Shown here one piece after another: positions 46,625 through 55,316 of a stretch of 64,000 nt of DNA. Every line of letters starts with the position of its first letter. Within the stretch, counting starts at the first letter, position 1. The stretch comes from Sva-07 sp963716235. Lineage in GTDB: Bacteria > Actinomycetota > Acidimicrobiia > Acidimicrobiales > Ilumatobacteraceae. The translations under genes and the position numbers were made by a program. The notes under the pieces were generated by a model. It saw only the letters and a program-made list of their open reading frames with translations, did no database searches and had not been told where the DNA came from. Location of the stretch: assembly GCA_963716235.1 (NCBI GenBank), contig CAVQTE010000020.1:1-64000 (forward strand), in the 5' to 3' direction.

Positions 46625-47608
46625 ATGAAGGTTCGCATCGGGTACGGCCTCGGCACATCGACCGATCTGCACGGCCCCTCCTACGCCGTGGTCGTCGACA
46701 CCTTGGAGCAGCTCGGCTTCGACTCGTTGTGGTTGTCCGAACGAATCAGCGGGCCGGCACCCGACCCGCTCGTCGCCATGGCATTCGGGGCCGGCCGGAC
46801 GAAGAACCTCAAGTTCGGCACCTCGGTGATGGTGCTGCCGGGCCGCAACCCCGTCGTCCTCGCAAAGGAGTTGGCAACCCTCGCCACGATGTCGAGCGGC
46901 CGTCTCCTCCCTGCCTTCGGACTGGGCGCCGTCGATCCGGTCGAGCAGCAGGCGTTCGGGGTCGAACGATCGGAGCGGGCCACGTTGTTCGACGAGATGC
47001 TCGCCGTGATGCGCCAGTGCTGGACCGGCCGACCGTTCACCCACCACGGTGACCGGTACCACTACGACGAGGTGACGGTGTTGCCCGCCCCCGGGCGGTT
47101 GGACGTGTGGCTCGGCGGCATTGCACCGTCCGAACTCCGCCGTGTCGGGCGGCTCGCCGACGGCTGGCTTCCATCGTTCGTCACCCCCGCCGACGCCGAG
47201 GCGGGCCGCACCGTCATCGAGGCGGTGTGCGCAGAACACGGCCGTGAGATCGAAGACGACCACTACGGCGTCCTCATTCCGTATTCGTTCGGCCCGATCC
47301 CCGAACGCCTGCAGCGACTACTCGCCAAGCGACGGCCCGACCTCGATGGTCCCGGCGAACTCGTGGCGACCTCGTGGGACGAGCTGACGGCGCTGATCAG
47401 ACGTTTCGTCGACGTCGGGACCTCGAAGTTCGTCGTGCTCCCACTCGTCGAGCCAGGTGGGGCCGACGGCTGGGTCGAGCATCTCACCGAGGCTGCCGCC
47501 GTCCTCCTCCCACTCGAAGCCGATGAACGAGACCCCGCGTCTCATTCAGGTTTCGTCAAGCATGGAACCACGGGGCGGGCTGTGACGTCCAACACACATG
47601 AAGCGTGA
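46625..47608 (+). CDS. LLM class F420-dependent oxidoreductase
   Basis: A 327-residue luciferase-like TIM-barrel enzyme. It opens VRIGYGLGTSTDLHGP, with DSLWLSERISGPAPDP, VMVLPGRNPVVLAKELATL and the AFGLGAVDPVEQQAFGV stretch; the substrate-side C-terminal half has LDVWLGGIAPSELRRVGRLADGWLPSF. This pattern is that of F420-using members from mycobacteria and relatives. Coenzyme F420 genes are not in the window. Its 3' end overlaps the start of the next gene by 11 bases. The reaction is unknown. Confidence 0.9.
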   Translation: MKVRIGYGLGTSTDLHGPSYAVVVDTLEQLGFDSLWLSERISGPAPDPLVAMAFGAGRTKNLKFGTSVMVLPGRNPVVLAKELATLATMSSGRLLPAFGLGAVDPVEQQAFGVERSERATLFDEMLAVMRQCWTGRPFTHHGDRYHYDEVTVLPAPGRLDVWLGGIAPSELRRVGRLADGWLPSFVTPADAEAGRTVIEAVCAEHGREIEDDHYGVLIPYSFGPIPERLQRLLAKRRPDLDGPGELVATSWDELTALIRRFVDVGTSKFVVLPLVEPGGADGWVEHLTEAAAVLLPLEADERDPASHSGFVKHGTTGRAVTSNTHEA

Positions 47609-49847
47609 ACGGCTCATCCCACTGACGCTCGTCGCGAGCGTCGCCATTGCCATCACTGCGTGCAGCAGCGATGGCTCGACCACGACTGATTCGACCACGC
47701 AGTCGACGACTGCGGTTCCATCGACATCTGCCGTCGGTGCGACCACGACCACGCCGGCTTCGAGGCCGCAGGGTTTCTCCTCCCGGTTGGAGTTCTTCGG
47801 CGACTGCCCTGCGTTGCTCGACTACATGCAGACCGAGGCGTCCGCACGCGTCACAGCGTGGGGACTCGGCGGAGGCGGCTACGCCGTCGGCGGCGACATG
47901 CGGCTCGCGGAGACGGGTGAAGCCACGGACAGTGCGTCAACGTCAGAGGAAGCTGCGCCATCGGCACCATCCGCCGGCGTCGACTACTCGGGCACGAACA
48001 CCCAGGAGGTGGGTGTCGACGAGGGCGACATCGTGGAAACCGACGGGAGCTACGTGTACGTCGCCAACACCGATGGGCTTCGCATCGTGTCGGTCGCCGA
48101 CGCCGAGGTCGTCGCCGAACCCGAACTCCCGCAGGGCTCGCACCAGTTGCTGCTCGACGGCGGCCGGCTCATCGTCGTCACGTCGAGCTGGTCAGGCTCG
48201 CCCGACACCATCGTCTCGTTGTACGACGTGTCCGATCCGACGAACCCGTCGCTGCTGCGACGCACCCACCTCGAGGGCAACGTCGTTGCCACTCGGTCGA
48301 CCGACGGTGTTGCCCGACTCGTCATCTCGACGACGTTCGACCAGCGCCTCCCCTTCGTGCAGCCGAACCAGTTCGGCCTCGACGAGGAGTCGGCGCTCGA
48401 GCGCAACAAGCAGATCATCGCCGACTCCAGCGTCGACGACTGGCTTCCGCGTGAGTTCGACGAGGCGGGCGACGGGAGCTTCGGCCCGATGTCGACCGTG
48501 CTGTCGTGCGAGGACGTCGCTGCCCCCGGCGAGTTCGCCGGTCTGGGATTGACGTGGATCGCCTCGATCGACGTCCAGAACGACGCCACTCCCGTCGGTT
48601 CGGCGGGCATCGTGTCGACCGGTGACACCGTCTACGCCTCGACCGACAACCTCTACATCGCCACTCAGAACTGGGACTGGCAGTGGGGCGGGCCGGTGCC
48701 ACTGCCGATGGAAGGCGATACCGCAACGGTCGAGCCATCCACAGGCGCTCTCGGCGCACCGGAAGTCGCAGCCCCCTCGTCTGACCCGTCGCCCGACCCG
48801 ACGATCGTGCCGGAGACAACGGAAGTGACCGCGACCACGGCCGTCACCGAGCCGCCCGATACCACCCCCGACACCACCGAGGTCGCCCCATCGACCACCG
48901 AGCCCGACGATCTTCAAGGTCCACCGCCCACGCTGATCCACCAATTCCAACTCGATGAGGGGACGGGCGCGACGTACATCGCCTCCGGCGAGGTCGAGGG
49001 CCGGTTGCTGAACCAGTTCGCGATGAGTGAGTACAACGGTGACCTCCGTGTGGCGACCACTACCGACAACTGGGGTGACTTCGGCGACCAGAGTGAGTCG
49101 ACCGTCTACGTGTTGCGCCCGAACGGGACCGACCTCGAGCAGATCTCGTCGATCTCCGGGCTCGGCAAGGGCGAACAGATCCAGGCCGTTCGTTTCATCG
49201 ACGACGTCGGCTACGTCGTCACATTCCGTCAGGTCGACCCCCTCTACGTGATCGATCTGTCCGACCCCGCCGATCCGGTGCTCGACGGCGAGCTGAAGAT
49301 CCCCGGTTACTCGGCGTACCTCCACCCGGTCGGCGACGGCCTCCTGCTGGGAGTCGGTCAGGACGCCACCGACGAGGGGCGCACGACCGGCACCCAGTTG
49401 AGCCTGTTCGATGTCAGCGACCCGTCCAACCCGCAGCGAATCAGCACCCTGCCGATCGGCGGGCAGAGCGAGGTCGAGTGGGACCACAAGGCATTCCTGT
49501 TCTGGGAGCCCGACGGCACGATCGTGCTGCCGGTGTCACCGGGTTGGGGCGACTGCGGACCCGCGGTCGACTGCCTCGCCAAGGACATCACCGGTGCGGG
49601 CGGCGGCGCCGTGGTCGCCGAACTCGACGGCCGAGAGCTCACGGCTCGTGGCACGATCAGCCACGGCGACCCGAACCTGCAGGGCTGTTGGAACCCGCTG
49701 CAGCGCTCGATCGCCATCGGCGACGAACTGGTCACGATCGGTCTCGATCAGATGAAGTTCTCCGACCGCCAGACCCTCGAGCCCCGCGACTCCGTCACCT
49801 GGGGCGATCCCGAACAGTACGGCTGCTACTGGTACTGGGAAGGCTGA
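47598..49847 (+). CDS. secreted beta-propeller domain lipoprotein
   Basis: A 749-residue exported lipoprotein (lipobox ITAC, Cys about 22) with a Ser/Thr-rich tether. From about residue 140 it has the C-terminal beta-propeller domain known as PF09826: EVGVDEGDIVETDGSYVYV and then blades of the form LYDVSDPTNPSLL, VIDLSDPADPVLDGEL and LFDVSDPSNPQRI. A low-complexity Thr/Pro/Glu insert (about 395-435) interrupts the blades. Such proteins sit on the cell surface, and their role is not established; a binding or scaffold function is likely. The start overlaps the previous gene by 11 bases, and the stop codon lies inside a perfect hairpin. Confidence 0.88.
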   Translation: MKRERLIPLTLVASVAIAITACSSDGSTTTDSTTQSTTAVPSTSAVGATTTTPASRPQGFSSRLEFFGDCPALLDYMQTEASARVTAWGLGGGGYAVGGDMRLAETGEATDSASTSEEAAPSAPSAGVDYSGTNTQEVGVDEGDIVETDGSYVYVANTDGLRIVSVADAEVVAEPELPQGSHQLLLDGGRLIVVTSSWSGSPDTIVSLYDVSDPTNPSLLRRTHLEGNVVATRSTDGVARLVISTTFDQRLPFVQPNQFGLDEESALERNKQIIADSSVDDWLPREFDEAGDGSFGPMSTVLSCEDVAAPGEFAGLGLTWIASIDVQNDATPVGSAGIVSTGDTVYASTDNLYIATQNWDWQWGGPVPLPMEGDTATVEPSTGALGAPEVAAPSSDPSPDPTIVPETTEVTATTAVTEPPDTTPDTTEVAPSTTEPDDLQGPPPTLIHQFQLDEGTGATYIASGEVEGRLLNQFAMSEYNGDLRVATTTDNWGDFGDQSESTVYVLRPNGTDLEQISSISGLGKGEQIQAVRFIDDVGYVVTFRQVDPLYVIDLSDPADPVLDGELKIPGYSAYLHPVGDGLLLGVGQDATDEGRTTGTQLSLFDVSDPSNPQRISTLPIGGQSEVEWDHKAFLFWEPDGTIVLPVSPGWGDCGPAVDCLAKDITGAGGGAVVAELDGRELTARGTISHGDPNLQGCWNPLQRSIAIGDELVTIGLDQMKFSDRQTLEPRDSVTWGDPEQYGCYWYWEG

Positions 49848-49882
49848 CGTACACGACGTGTCTGACACGTCGTGTACGTCAG
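49844..49882. terminator. 18-bp perfect hairpin that contains both convergent stop codons
   Basis: Perfect arms at 49844-49861 and 49865-49882 flank a CTG loop. The TGA of the beta-propeller gene (49845-49847) and the stop of the facing arylsulfotransferase-like gene (TCA on the plus strand, 49879-49881) lie at mirror positions in the arms. There is no T-tract. Confidence 0.85.
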
Positions 49883-52575
49883 GGCAGGGTGATCGGCGGA
49901 CCGCCGGCGGTGGAGCGCAGCGTGTTGACGTCGAAGTCACCGGGCGCGTACTTGACGGTGCGGTACGACGAGGCACCAGGGATCGTGATCGACATCAGGC
50001 GTGTGAAGCGCGTGCCGTTGGGCGCCAGTTCCTCGATGATCGGCTGGAGTCCCTGCGACCAGTTGACGAGGATCGAACCGTCAGCCGCCTGACGCACGCT
50101 TCCCAAGGTCGGACCCGGGTTCGCCCCACTGTTGCGGAACTCCCACAACATCGTGGCGGTGCGTGCCCCTTCGTCGATTCGATACGCGACCGCACGGGAC
50201 TGCCGCCCGGGCATACCGGTCTGGTTGTCGAAGACCGTGAGGACGTCGCCGACCAACCGGGCGTCGTGTGGCCGCTTCGGACCACCGTAGGGATCACCGA
50301 TGATTTTCAGCTGCTCGGGTCGACGGGGTGGCGTGTTTCCGGTCGTCCAGTCGTCCACGACCCAGTCGAGGTTGCCCGACGAGCGATCGACGCGGAACAC
50401 CGCATCGAGATGCCGGGCCGACACGACGTAGTCACCGTCTGGCATGCGGTCGATCGAGTTGAGGTGGAACACGTCCCACGCATCGAATGCAGCAGGCAGC
50501 CCGAGGGTGTCGACGAAGTTGATCGGGAATGTGGAGGAGTTCGGAGCGAAGTGATCGCTGGTGTTCCACCTCCAGATCTCCGCACCCGCTGCACTCACCT
50601 CTTGGATCACGCCGTCCGCATAGGTGTCCGAACCCGTGCCGAACGGCGTCAGGTTCTCGCCCGTCACCAGCGGGTAGCTCAACAGGGCGTGTCCTCCCGG
50701 AATCTCGAGGAAGTCGTGGTGGTCGGTGGGCAGCGCAACCGGGTCGGTCGTCCGGAAGCGTTCGGTCGAGGAACCCTGGAGGTTGGTGGCCCAGTAGCCC
50801 TGGTCCGGCACGACACCGAACGGCCCGAACGTCGGGGTGAACGCCAACCGACCATCCGACAGACGTTTGGCGTCGATGACCTCGCGCGAGATCCGCTTGT
50901 ACCAGACCGGGGCACCGTAGTTGTCGAGAATCGCCACGAACTCGCCGATCGCCGGGTTGCTGAACCCGAACGTCGTCAGGTACCAGCCGGGCGTCGGGCT
51001 GCCCGGGCGGTTCACGGTGAGCCTCGGGAAGTCGAGCGGAACGCAGCGGAAGTGATAATTGCGCTGGACACCGAGTCGGGTCGTGGCCACGACCAACGAG
51101 TCGTCCGTCCGCATCGGCACGGTCAGCGATCCGTTGCCGATCGGAATGGGCGCGCCGCCGGCGACGATCACGTACACGGCCGTCGACGGGAGCAGACCGA
51201 GACCGATGGTCACGTTGGAGACACCGGCACCGGCACCGCACTCGATGACGTAGTCGGTGGCAGCAGGATCGAAGTCGGGCCAGGTCGGCTTGTCGAACGT
51301 CAATCGCTCGAAGGGTGATCCCGCAGGAGCATTCATCACACCGAACACGTCGACGATGACTTCGGTCGGCGCCGACGCGAGCACACACACCTTGCGTCCG
51401 TCGCCGATCTTGACGGTCGCGAGGTTGGTGGCATCCTGGCGGGCTGTGAAGTTGAGCGACGACACGTACGGCACGGCCGCGCCGCACGGGAACACCGTGA
51501 GGTAGCCACTGGCCGTGGAGTTCGTCGAGATGAAGTTCAGCATCACAGCCGACGCATCATCGGCGTTGGCAAGTCCGGCCACCGGGTCGAACGATCGGAT
51601 CTCACCTGCGGCGAACGGGGCCTGCGGACCACCGATCGCGTTGCGGGTGTCGACGACTCGACGACCGCTGTCGGGTTGCAGCGATGCACTCGGGCTGAAC
51701 TCCGGTGCCGGTGCGTAGTACCCGGTGACGTCGATGATCACGTTCGTCGGCACCTCGGACATGAGACACAGCGTCCGACCCAGACCGAGACCGACGATGG
51801 CTCCCACGGCTCGGTCCTCGCCGGCGATCCAGTTGAGGTTCGACGAAGGTGGCGCCGGCTCCCCACAGGGAAACGCCGTCATGTAGCCCCCACGAGTGGA
51901 GTTGGTCGTGGTGAGGTTGATCACTGCGGCCGTCGCGTCAGCGGCGATGGTCGTCGCTGGAATGACGACTTCTCGCACACGGAAGGCTGCGAGCGGGGCG
52001 AATCCGGGCACACGGGTGTCGTACACCCGCTCGGGTTCGATCGACGCAAACCGGTCGGGACCATCCGACCACCATCCGACGAGATCGATGATCAGGTCGG
52101 ACCTGCCGTGACTGAACACGCAGATCTCGCGGTTCGCGTCGGGGATCGCTACCACCAGGTTCGGCGTGGGAACTCCCGCACGCGAGTTCAGGTTCGACGT
52201 CTGCGGGAGTCCGGCCGCGCACGGGTAAACGGTGAAGTAGTCGGCTTCGAGCGACACGGCGGTCATCGACAGTGCGACCGCCTGCGCCGATGCCGGAACG
52301 TCGGCGCCGAGGTTGACACGAATCGTGCAGCCGCGGTCGATGGGCCCTGCGAACCCACCGATCGCGCTCCGGGTGTCGACGAGACGAACCGGGTTGATGG
52401 CCGTGTAACTGACCAACGGCGCCGTGGCAGCAGCACCACCCACGGGTTGTGGTGCGCAGGTGCCCGACGCCGAAGCCGCCTCCGCTGTCACTGCCGTCTG
52501 GCTCGCGACGGCCACGGGAACGATGAATGCCACGGCTCCCGAGATGGCGAGAACCCACCCGACTGCTCTCTTCAT
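49879..52575 (-). CDS. secreted arylsulfotransferase-like protein with three N-terminal surface repeats
   Basis: An 898-residue secreted protein with a Sec signal peptide (VAVASQTA region). Residues about 50-420 hold three repeats of ~120 residues, each with a VDTR or YDTR element (RLVDTRSAIGGF, RVYDTRVPGF, RVVDTRNAIGG), a FPCG or YPCA element and a closing VIIDVTGY-type strand; such modules are common on actinobacterial surface proteins. The C-terminal ~430 residues look like an arylsulfotransferase (ASST) beta-propeller, with TDHHDFLEIPGGHALL, DAWDVFHLNSIDRMPDGDYVVSARH and KRPHDARLV. Conserved His residues of ASST are in those motifs. Whether it transfers sulfate is uncertain. ATG at 52575 is chosen over a GTG two codons earlier. 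Confidence 0.82.
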   Translation of the reverse strand: MKRAVGWVLAISGAVAFIVPVAVASQTAVTAEAASASGTCAPQPVGGAAATAPLVSYTAINPVRLVDTRSAIGGFAGPIDRGCTIRVNLGADVPASAQAVALSMTAVSLEADYFTVYPCAAGLPQTSNLNSRAGVPTPNLVVAIPDANREICVFSHGRSDLIIDLVGWWSDGPDRFASIEPERVYDTRVPGFAPLAAFRVREVVIPATTIAADATAAVINLTTTNSTRGGYMTAFPCGEPAPPSSNLNWIAGEDRAVGAIVGLGLGRTLCLMSEVPTNVIIDVTGYYAPAPEFSPSASLQPDSGRRVVDTRNAIGGPQAPFAAGEIRSFDPVAGLANADDASAVMLNFISTNSTASGYLTVFPCGAAVPYVSSLNFTARQDATNLATVKIGDGRKVCVLASAPTEVIVDVFGVMNAPAGSPFERLTFDKPTWPDFDPAATDYVIECGAGAGVSNVTIGLGLLPSTAVYVIVAGGAPIPIGNGSLTVPMRTDDSLVVATTRLGVQRNYHFRCVPLDFPRLTVNRPGSPTPGWYLTTFGFSNPAIGEFVAILDNYGAPVWYKRISREVIDAKRLSDGRLAFTPTFGPFGVVPDQGYWATNLQGSSTERFRTTDPVALPTDHHDFLEIPGGHALLSYPLVTGENLTPFGTGSDTYADGVIQEVSAAGAEIWRWNTSDHFAPNSSTFPINFVDTLGLPAAFDAWDVFHLNSIDRMPDGDYVVSARHLDAVFRVDRSSGNLDWVVDDWTTGNTPPRRPEQLKIIGDPYGGPKRPHDARLVGDVLTVFDNQTGMPGRQSRAVAYRIDEGARTATMLWEFRNSGANPGPTLGSVRQAADGSILVNWSQGLQPIIEELAPNGTRFTRLMSITIPGASSYRTVKYAPGDFDVNTLRSTAGGPPITLP

Positions 52576-52668
52576 GCCCACGAAGGTACCGCCACGCTGG
52601 CCGCTCGAACCATCACGTCCAGTGGTATCTTCGCAACGGACCGCCGGTGCACGATCCTGACGCAGTAC

Positions 52669-54363
52669 TCAGGAGCGCTTCTGGATGTTGGCCCATTCGT
52701 CGCGTAGGCCGACCGTTCGGTGGAACAACATCGGCTGGTCGGGATCGAGCGCGAAGTAGCCGAGCCGCTCGAACTGGACGACCTGGCCCGGTGCAGCGTC
52801 GACCAGTGCCGGTTCGACCTTGACATCGACGAGCAGTTCCCGGGACTCGGGATTCAGGTCATCGAACGCATCACCGGTCGACTCTCCCGGGATCTGCGCC
52901 GTGAACAGGCGGTCGTACAGCGCCACCGATGCGTCGACTGCATGTGCCGCCGACACCCAGTGCATCGTCGACTTGACCTTGCGTCCGTCGGGCGCTGTAC
53001 CACCTCGGGTCTCCGGGTCGTAGGTGACCTGGACTTCGACGACATTGCCGTCACCATCGGTGTCGAAGCCGGTCGCCGTCACGAAGTAGGCCCCTCGCAG
53101 ACGAACCTCCTTGCCCGGAGAGAGCCGGAAATACTTGGGCGCCGGCTCGGCCATGAAGTCCTCCTGCTCGATGAAGAACTCGCCCGTGAACGGCACCATC
53201 CGCGTCCCGTCGTCGGCATTCTCGGGGTTGTTCGCCAACTCCACCATCTCGACGACCGGCTCGCCGCTGTCACCGGTCGGCCAGTTGGTGACGACGACCT
53301 TCAGCGGACGTATCACCGCCATCCGGCGCAGCGCCGAGCGGTTCAACTCGGTACGAACGAACGACTCGAGCAGTTCGATCTGGTGTCGGCTGTTGGTGCG
53401 CGACACCCCGATGAAGTTGCAGAACTCCCTGATCGCCGACGCCGGGTAGCCGCGTCGGCGCAGACCACGCAGCGTCGGCATGCGCGGGTCGTCCCACCCG
53501 TCGACGGTGCCGTTCTCGACCAGCTTCGCCAGGCGCCGCTTCGACGTGACCGTGTGGGTCAACTCCAGCCGGGCGAACTCGGTCTGGCGGGGCCGCTCGA
53601 ACGGCAGCGGGAGTTGTTCGAGGTACCAGTCGTAGAGCGCACGGTGACTGTCGAACTCGAGCGTGCACAACGAGTGGGTGACGCCTTCGATCGCATCGCT
53701 CTGGCCATGGGCCCAGTCGTAGGTGGGATAGATGTTCCACAGCGCTCCGGTCCGATGATGATGCACACCACGAATGCGGTACATGACCGGATCACGCAAC
53801 TGCATGTTCTCGTGCTGCATGTCGATCTTGGCTCGCAGAACCGCTGCACCCTCGGCGAACTCGCCCGCCCGCATGCGCCGGAAGAACTCGAGGTTGTCCT
53901 CGACCGGCCGGTCACGGAACGGGCTCTCGACTCCCGGATTTCCATAGCCGCCGCGCTGCGCCGAGATCATCTCGCCGTCCTGCTCGTCGACGTAGGCCAA
54001 CCCCTTGGTGACCAGCAGCTCGGCCCAGTCGTAGAGCTGTTCGAAATAGTCGCTCGCATAGAGCGGCTCACCCTCGATCGGGTACCCGAGCCACGCGAGG
54101 TCAGCAACGATGCCGTCGACGTAACTCGTGTCTTCGGTGTCGGGGTTGGTGTCGTCGAAGCGCAGGTTGCAGGCGCCTCCGAACTCCTCGGCGATGCCGA
54201 AGTCGACGGTGATCGCCTTGGCGTGGCCGATGTGCAGGTACCCGTTGGGCTCGGGCGGGAAACGGGTCTGCACGCGGCCACCGAAGGTGTCGCGTTCGAT
54301 GTCGGCGATCACCAACTCGCGAACGAAGTTGGCTGCCGCAGGGAGGTCGTCGGGTCGTGGCAT
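52669..54363 (-). CDS. glnS: glutaminyl-tRNA synthetase
   Basis: A 564-residue class I aminoacyl-tRNA synthetase that charges tRNA(Gln) with glutamine. The HIGH box is in PPEPNGYLHIGHAK, followed by NLRFDDTNP, and the KMSKS equivalent is VTSKRRL. The FEFSR-like region reads FEFDS-like as LEFDSHRALYDW, and the C-terminal half has the two beta-barrels that read the anticodon (VVEMVEL to GYFALD). The length is that of GlnRS rather than bacterial GluRS. Most bacteria outside a few groups make Gln-tRNA by GatCAB amidation, so a GlnRS in an actinobacterium is worth note. The gene is divergent from the Usp gene. Confidence 0.95.
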   Translation of the reverse strand: MPRPDDLPAAANFVRELVIADIERDTFGGRVQTRFPPEPNGYLHIGHAKAITVDFGIAEEFGGACNLRFDDTNPDTEDTSYVDGIVADLAWLGYPIEGEPLYASDYFEQLYDWAELLVTKGLAYVDEQDGEMISAQRGGYGNPGVESPFRDRPVEDNLEFFRRMRAGEFAEGAAVLRAKIDMQHENMQLRDPVMYRIRGVHHHRTGALWNIYPTYDWAHGQSDAIEGVTHSLCTLEFDSHRALYDWYLEQLPLPFERPRQTEFARLELTHTVTSKRRLAKLVENGTVDGWDDPRMPTLRGLRRRGYPASAIREFCNFIGVSRTNSRHQIELLESFVRTELNRSALRRMAVIRPLKVVVTNWPTGDSGEPVVEMVELANNPENADDGTRMVPFTGEFFIEQEDFMAEPAPKYFRLSPGKEVRLRGAYFVTATGFDTDGDGNVVEVQVTYDPETRGGTAPDGRKVKSTMHWVSAAHAVDASVALYDRLFTAQIPGESTGDAFDDLNPESRELLVDVKVEPALVDAAPGQVVQFERLGYFALDPDQPMLFHRTVGLRDEWANIQKRS

Positions 54364-54443
54364 GGCTGACAGACAGTATGGACGACGGTCCGGCCGGCGA
54401 CTCGACCGATTGGTGATCCATCCTCGGGACATATGGTGGGATC

Positions 54444-55301
54444 GTGAGACCGGAGTCGCTCATTCGTTCCGCCGTGGTGGGCCTCGACGGATCGGCCAAC
54501 TCGCGAGCAGCACTCGAATGGGTGTGCAACTCGGCAGCGCCCAGCGACGTCGTACATGCCGTGCACGTCCGGGCCGGCGATGATGCCCCGTCCGCAACAC
54601 AACATGATCTCGACGCCTGGGTGGCGATGGCGACGACGGGCCGAACGATCGTTCGCTCCGTGGCGAGAGCGGGCGACTGCACCGACGAGCTGCTCCGAGT
54701 CGTCGACGACCTCGACGCCCAACTCCTCGTCGTGGGTCGAAGCTCCGGTCGCCTGGCGCACCGCCTCGGGCGAACCACGACGCAGCTCCTCGAGCGCACT
54801 CGTTGCCCGATCGCGATCGTCTCTGACGAGGTGCCCGCTGCACCGACGAACACGGTGGTCGCCGGGGTCGGGCACGGCACTGCCACCAGCGCTGCGCTCC
54901 GATGGGCTGCCCAGTACGCCGATGCACACCACACGGCACTGCGGTTGATTCGCGCAGTGCCGAACCGGCCCGTCTTCCGAAGCGACGGGCTCCTCGACGT
55001 GATGGCCTGGTACATCGATCGCGACATGGCGACCGACTGGGCGCTCGACGATCTGGAATCGGCGGCCGAATCGATCGAACGATCGACCGACAACAACCTG
55101 CCGATCTCCTGGTCAGCGCCACCCGGCTCACCCGCACGGGTCCTCACCGAGGAGAGCACCACCGCCTCGCTTCTGGTCGTCGGACTGCATCAGGACGCTG
55201 ACGCGCCTGTGGGCGACGCCGACCACGACGTCGCCCACTGGTTGCATCACACGATCACCCACGCGCCGTGCCCGGTCGTGGTCGTGCCGATTCTCGCCTG
55301 A
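54444..55301 (+). CDS. universal stress protein, two Usp domains
   Basis: A 285-residue protein made of two tandem Usp folds: domain 1 from SAVVGLDGSANSRAAL to LLVVGRSSGRLAHRLGRTTTQLLERTRCPIAIV, and domain 2 from NTVVAGVGHGTATSAAL to LLVVGLHQ...HHTITHAPCPVVVVP. Domain 1 has the ATP-binding-like Gly-x2-Gly-x9-Ser/Thr pattern in part (GRSSGRLAHRLGRTT). Usp proteins support survival in stasis, hypoxia or stress. It starts with GTG and converges on the nirK gene with a gap of only 15 bases, so the pair may share a terminator region. Confidence 0.9.
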   Translation: MRPESLIRSAVVGLDGSANSRAALEWVCNSAAPSDVVHAVHVRAGDDAPSATQHDLDAWVAMATTGRTIVRSVARAGDCTDELLRVVDDLDAQLLVVGRSSGRLAHRLGRTTTQLLERTRCPIAIVSDEVPAAPTNTVVAGVGHGTATSAALRWAAQYADAHHTALRLIRAVPNRPVFRSDGLLDVMAWYIDRDMATDWALDDLESAAESIERSTDNNLPISWSAPPGSPARVLTEESTTASLLVVGLHQDADAPVGDADHDVAHWLHHTITHAPCPVVVVPILA

Positions 55302-55316
55302 CTGTTCGCGCCTGGA

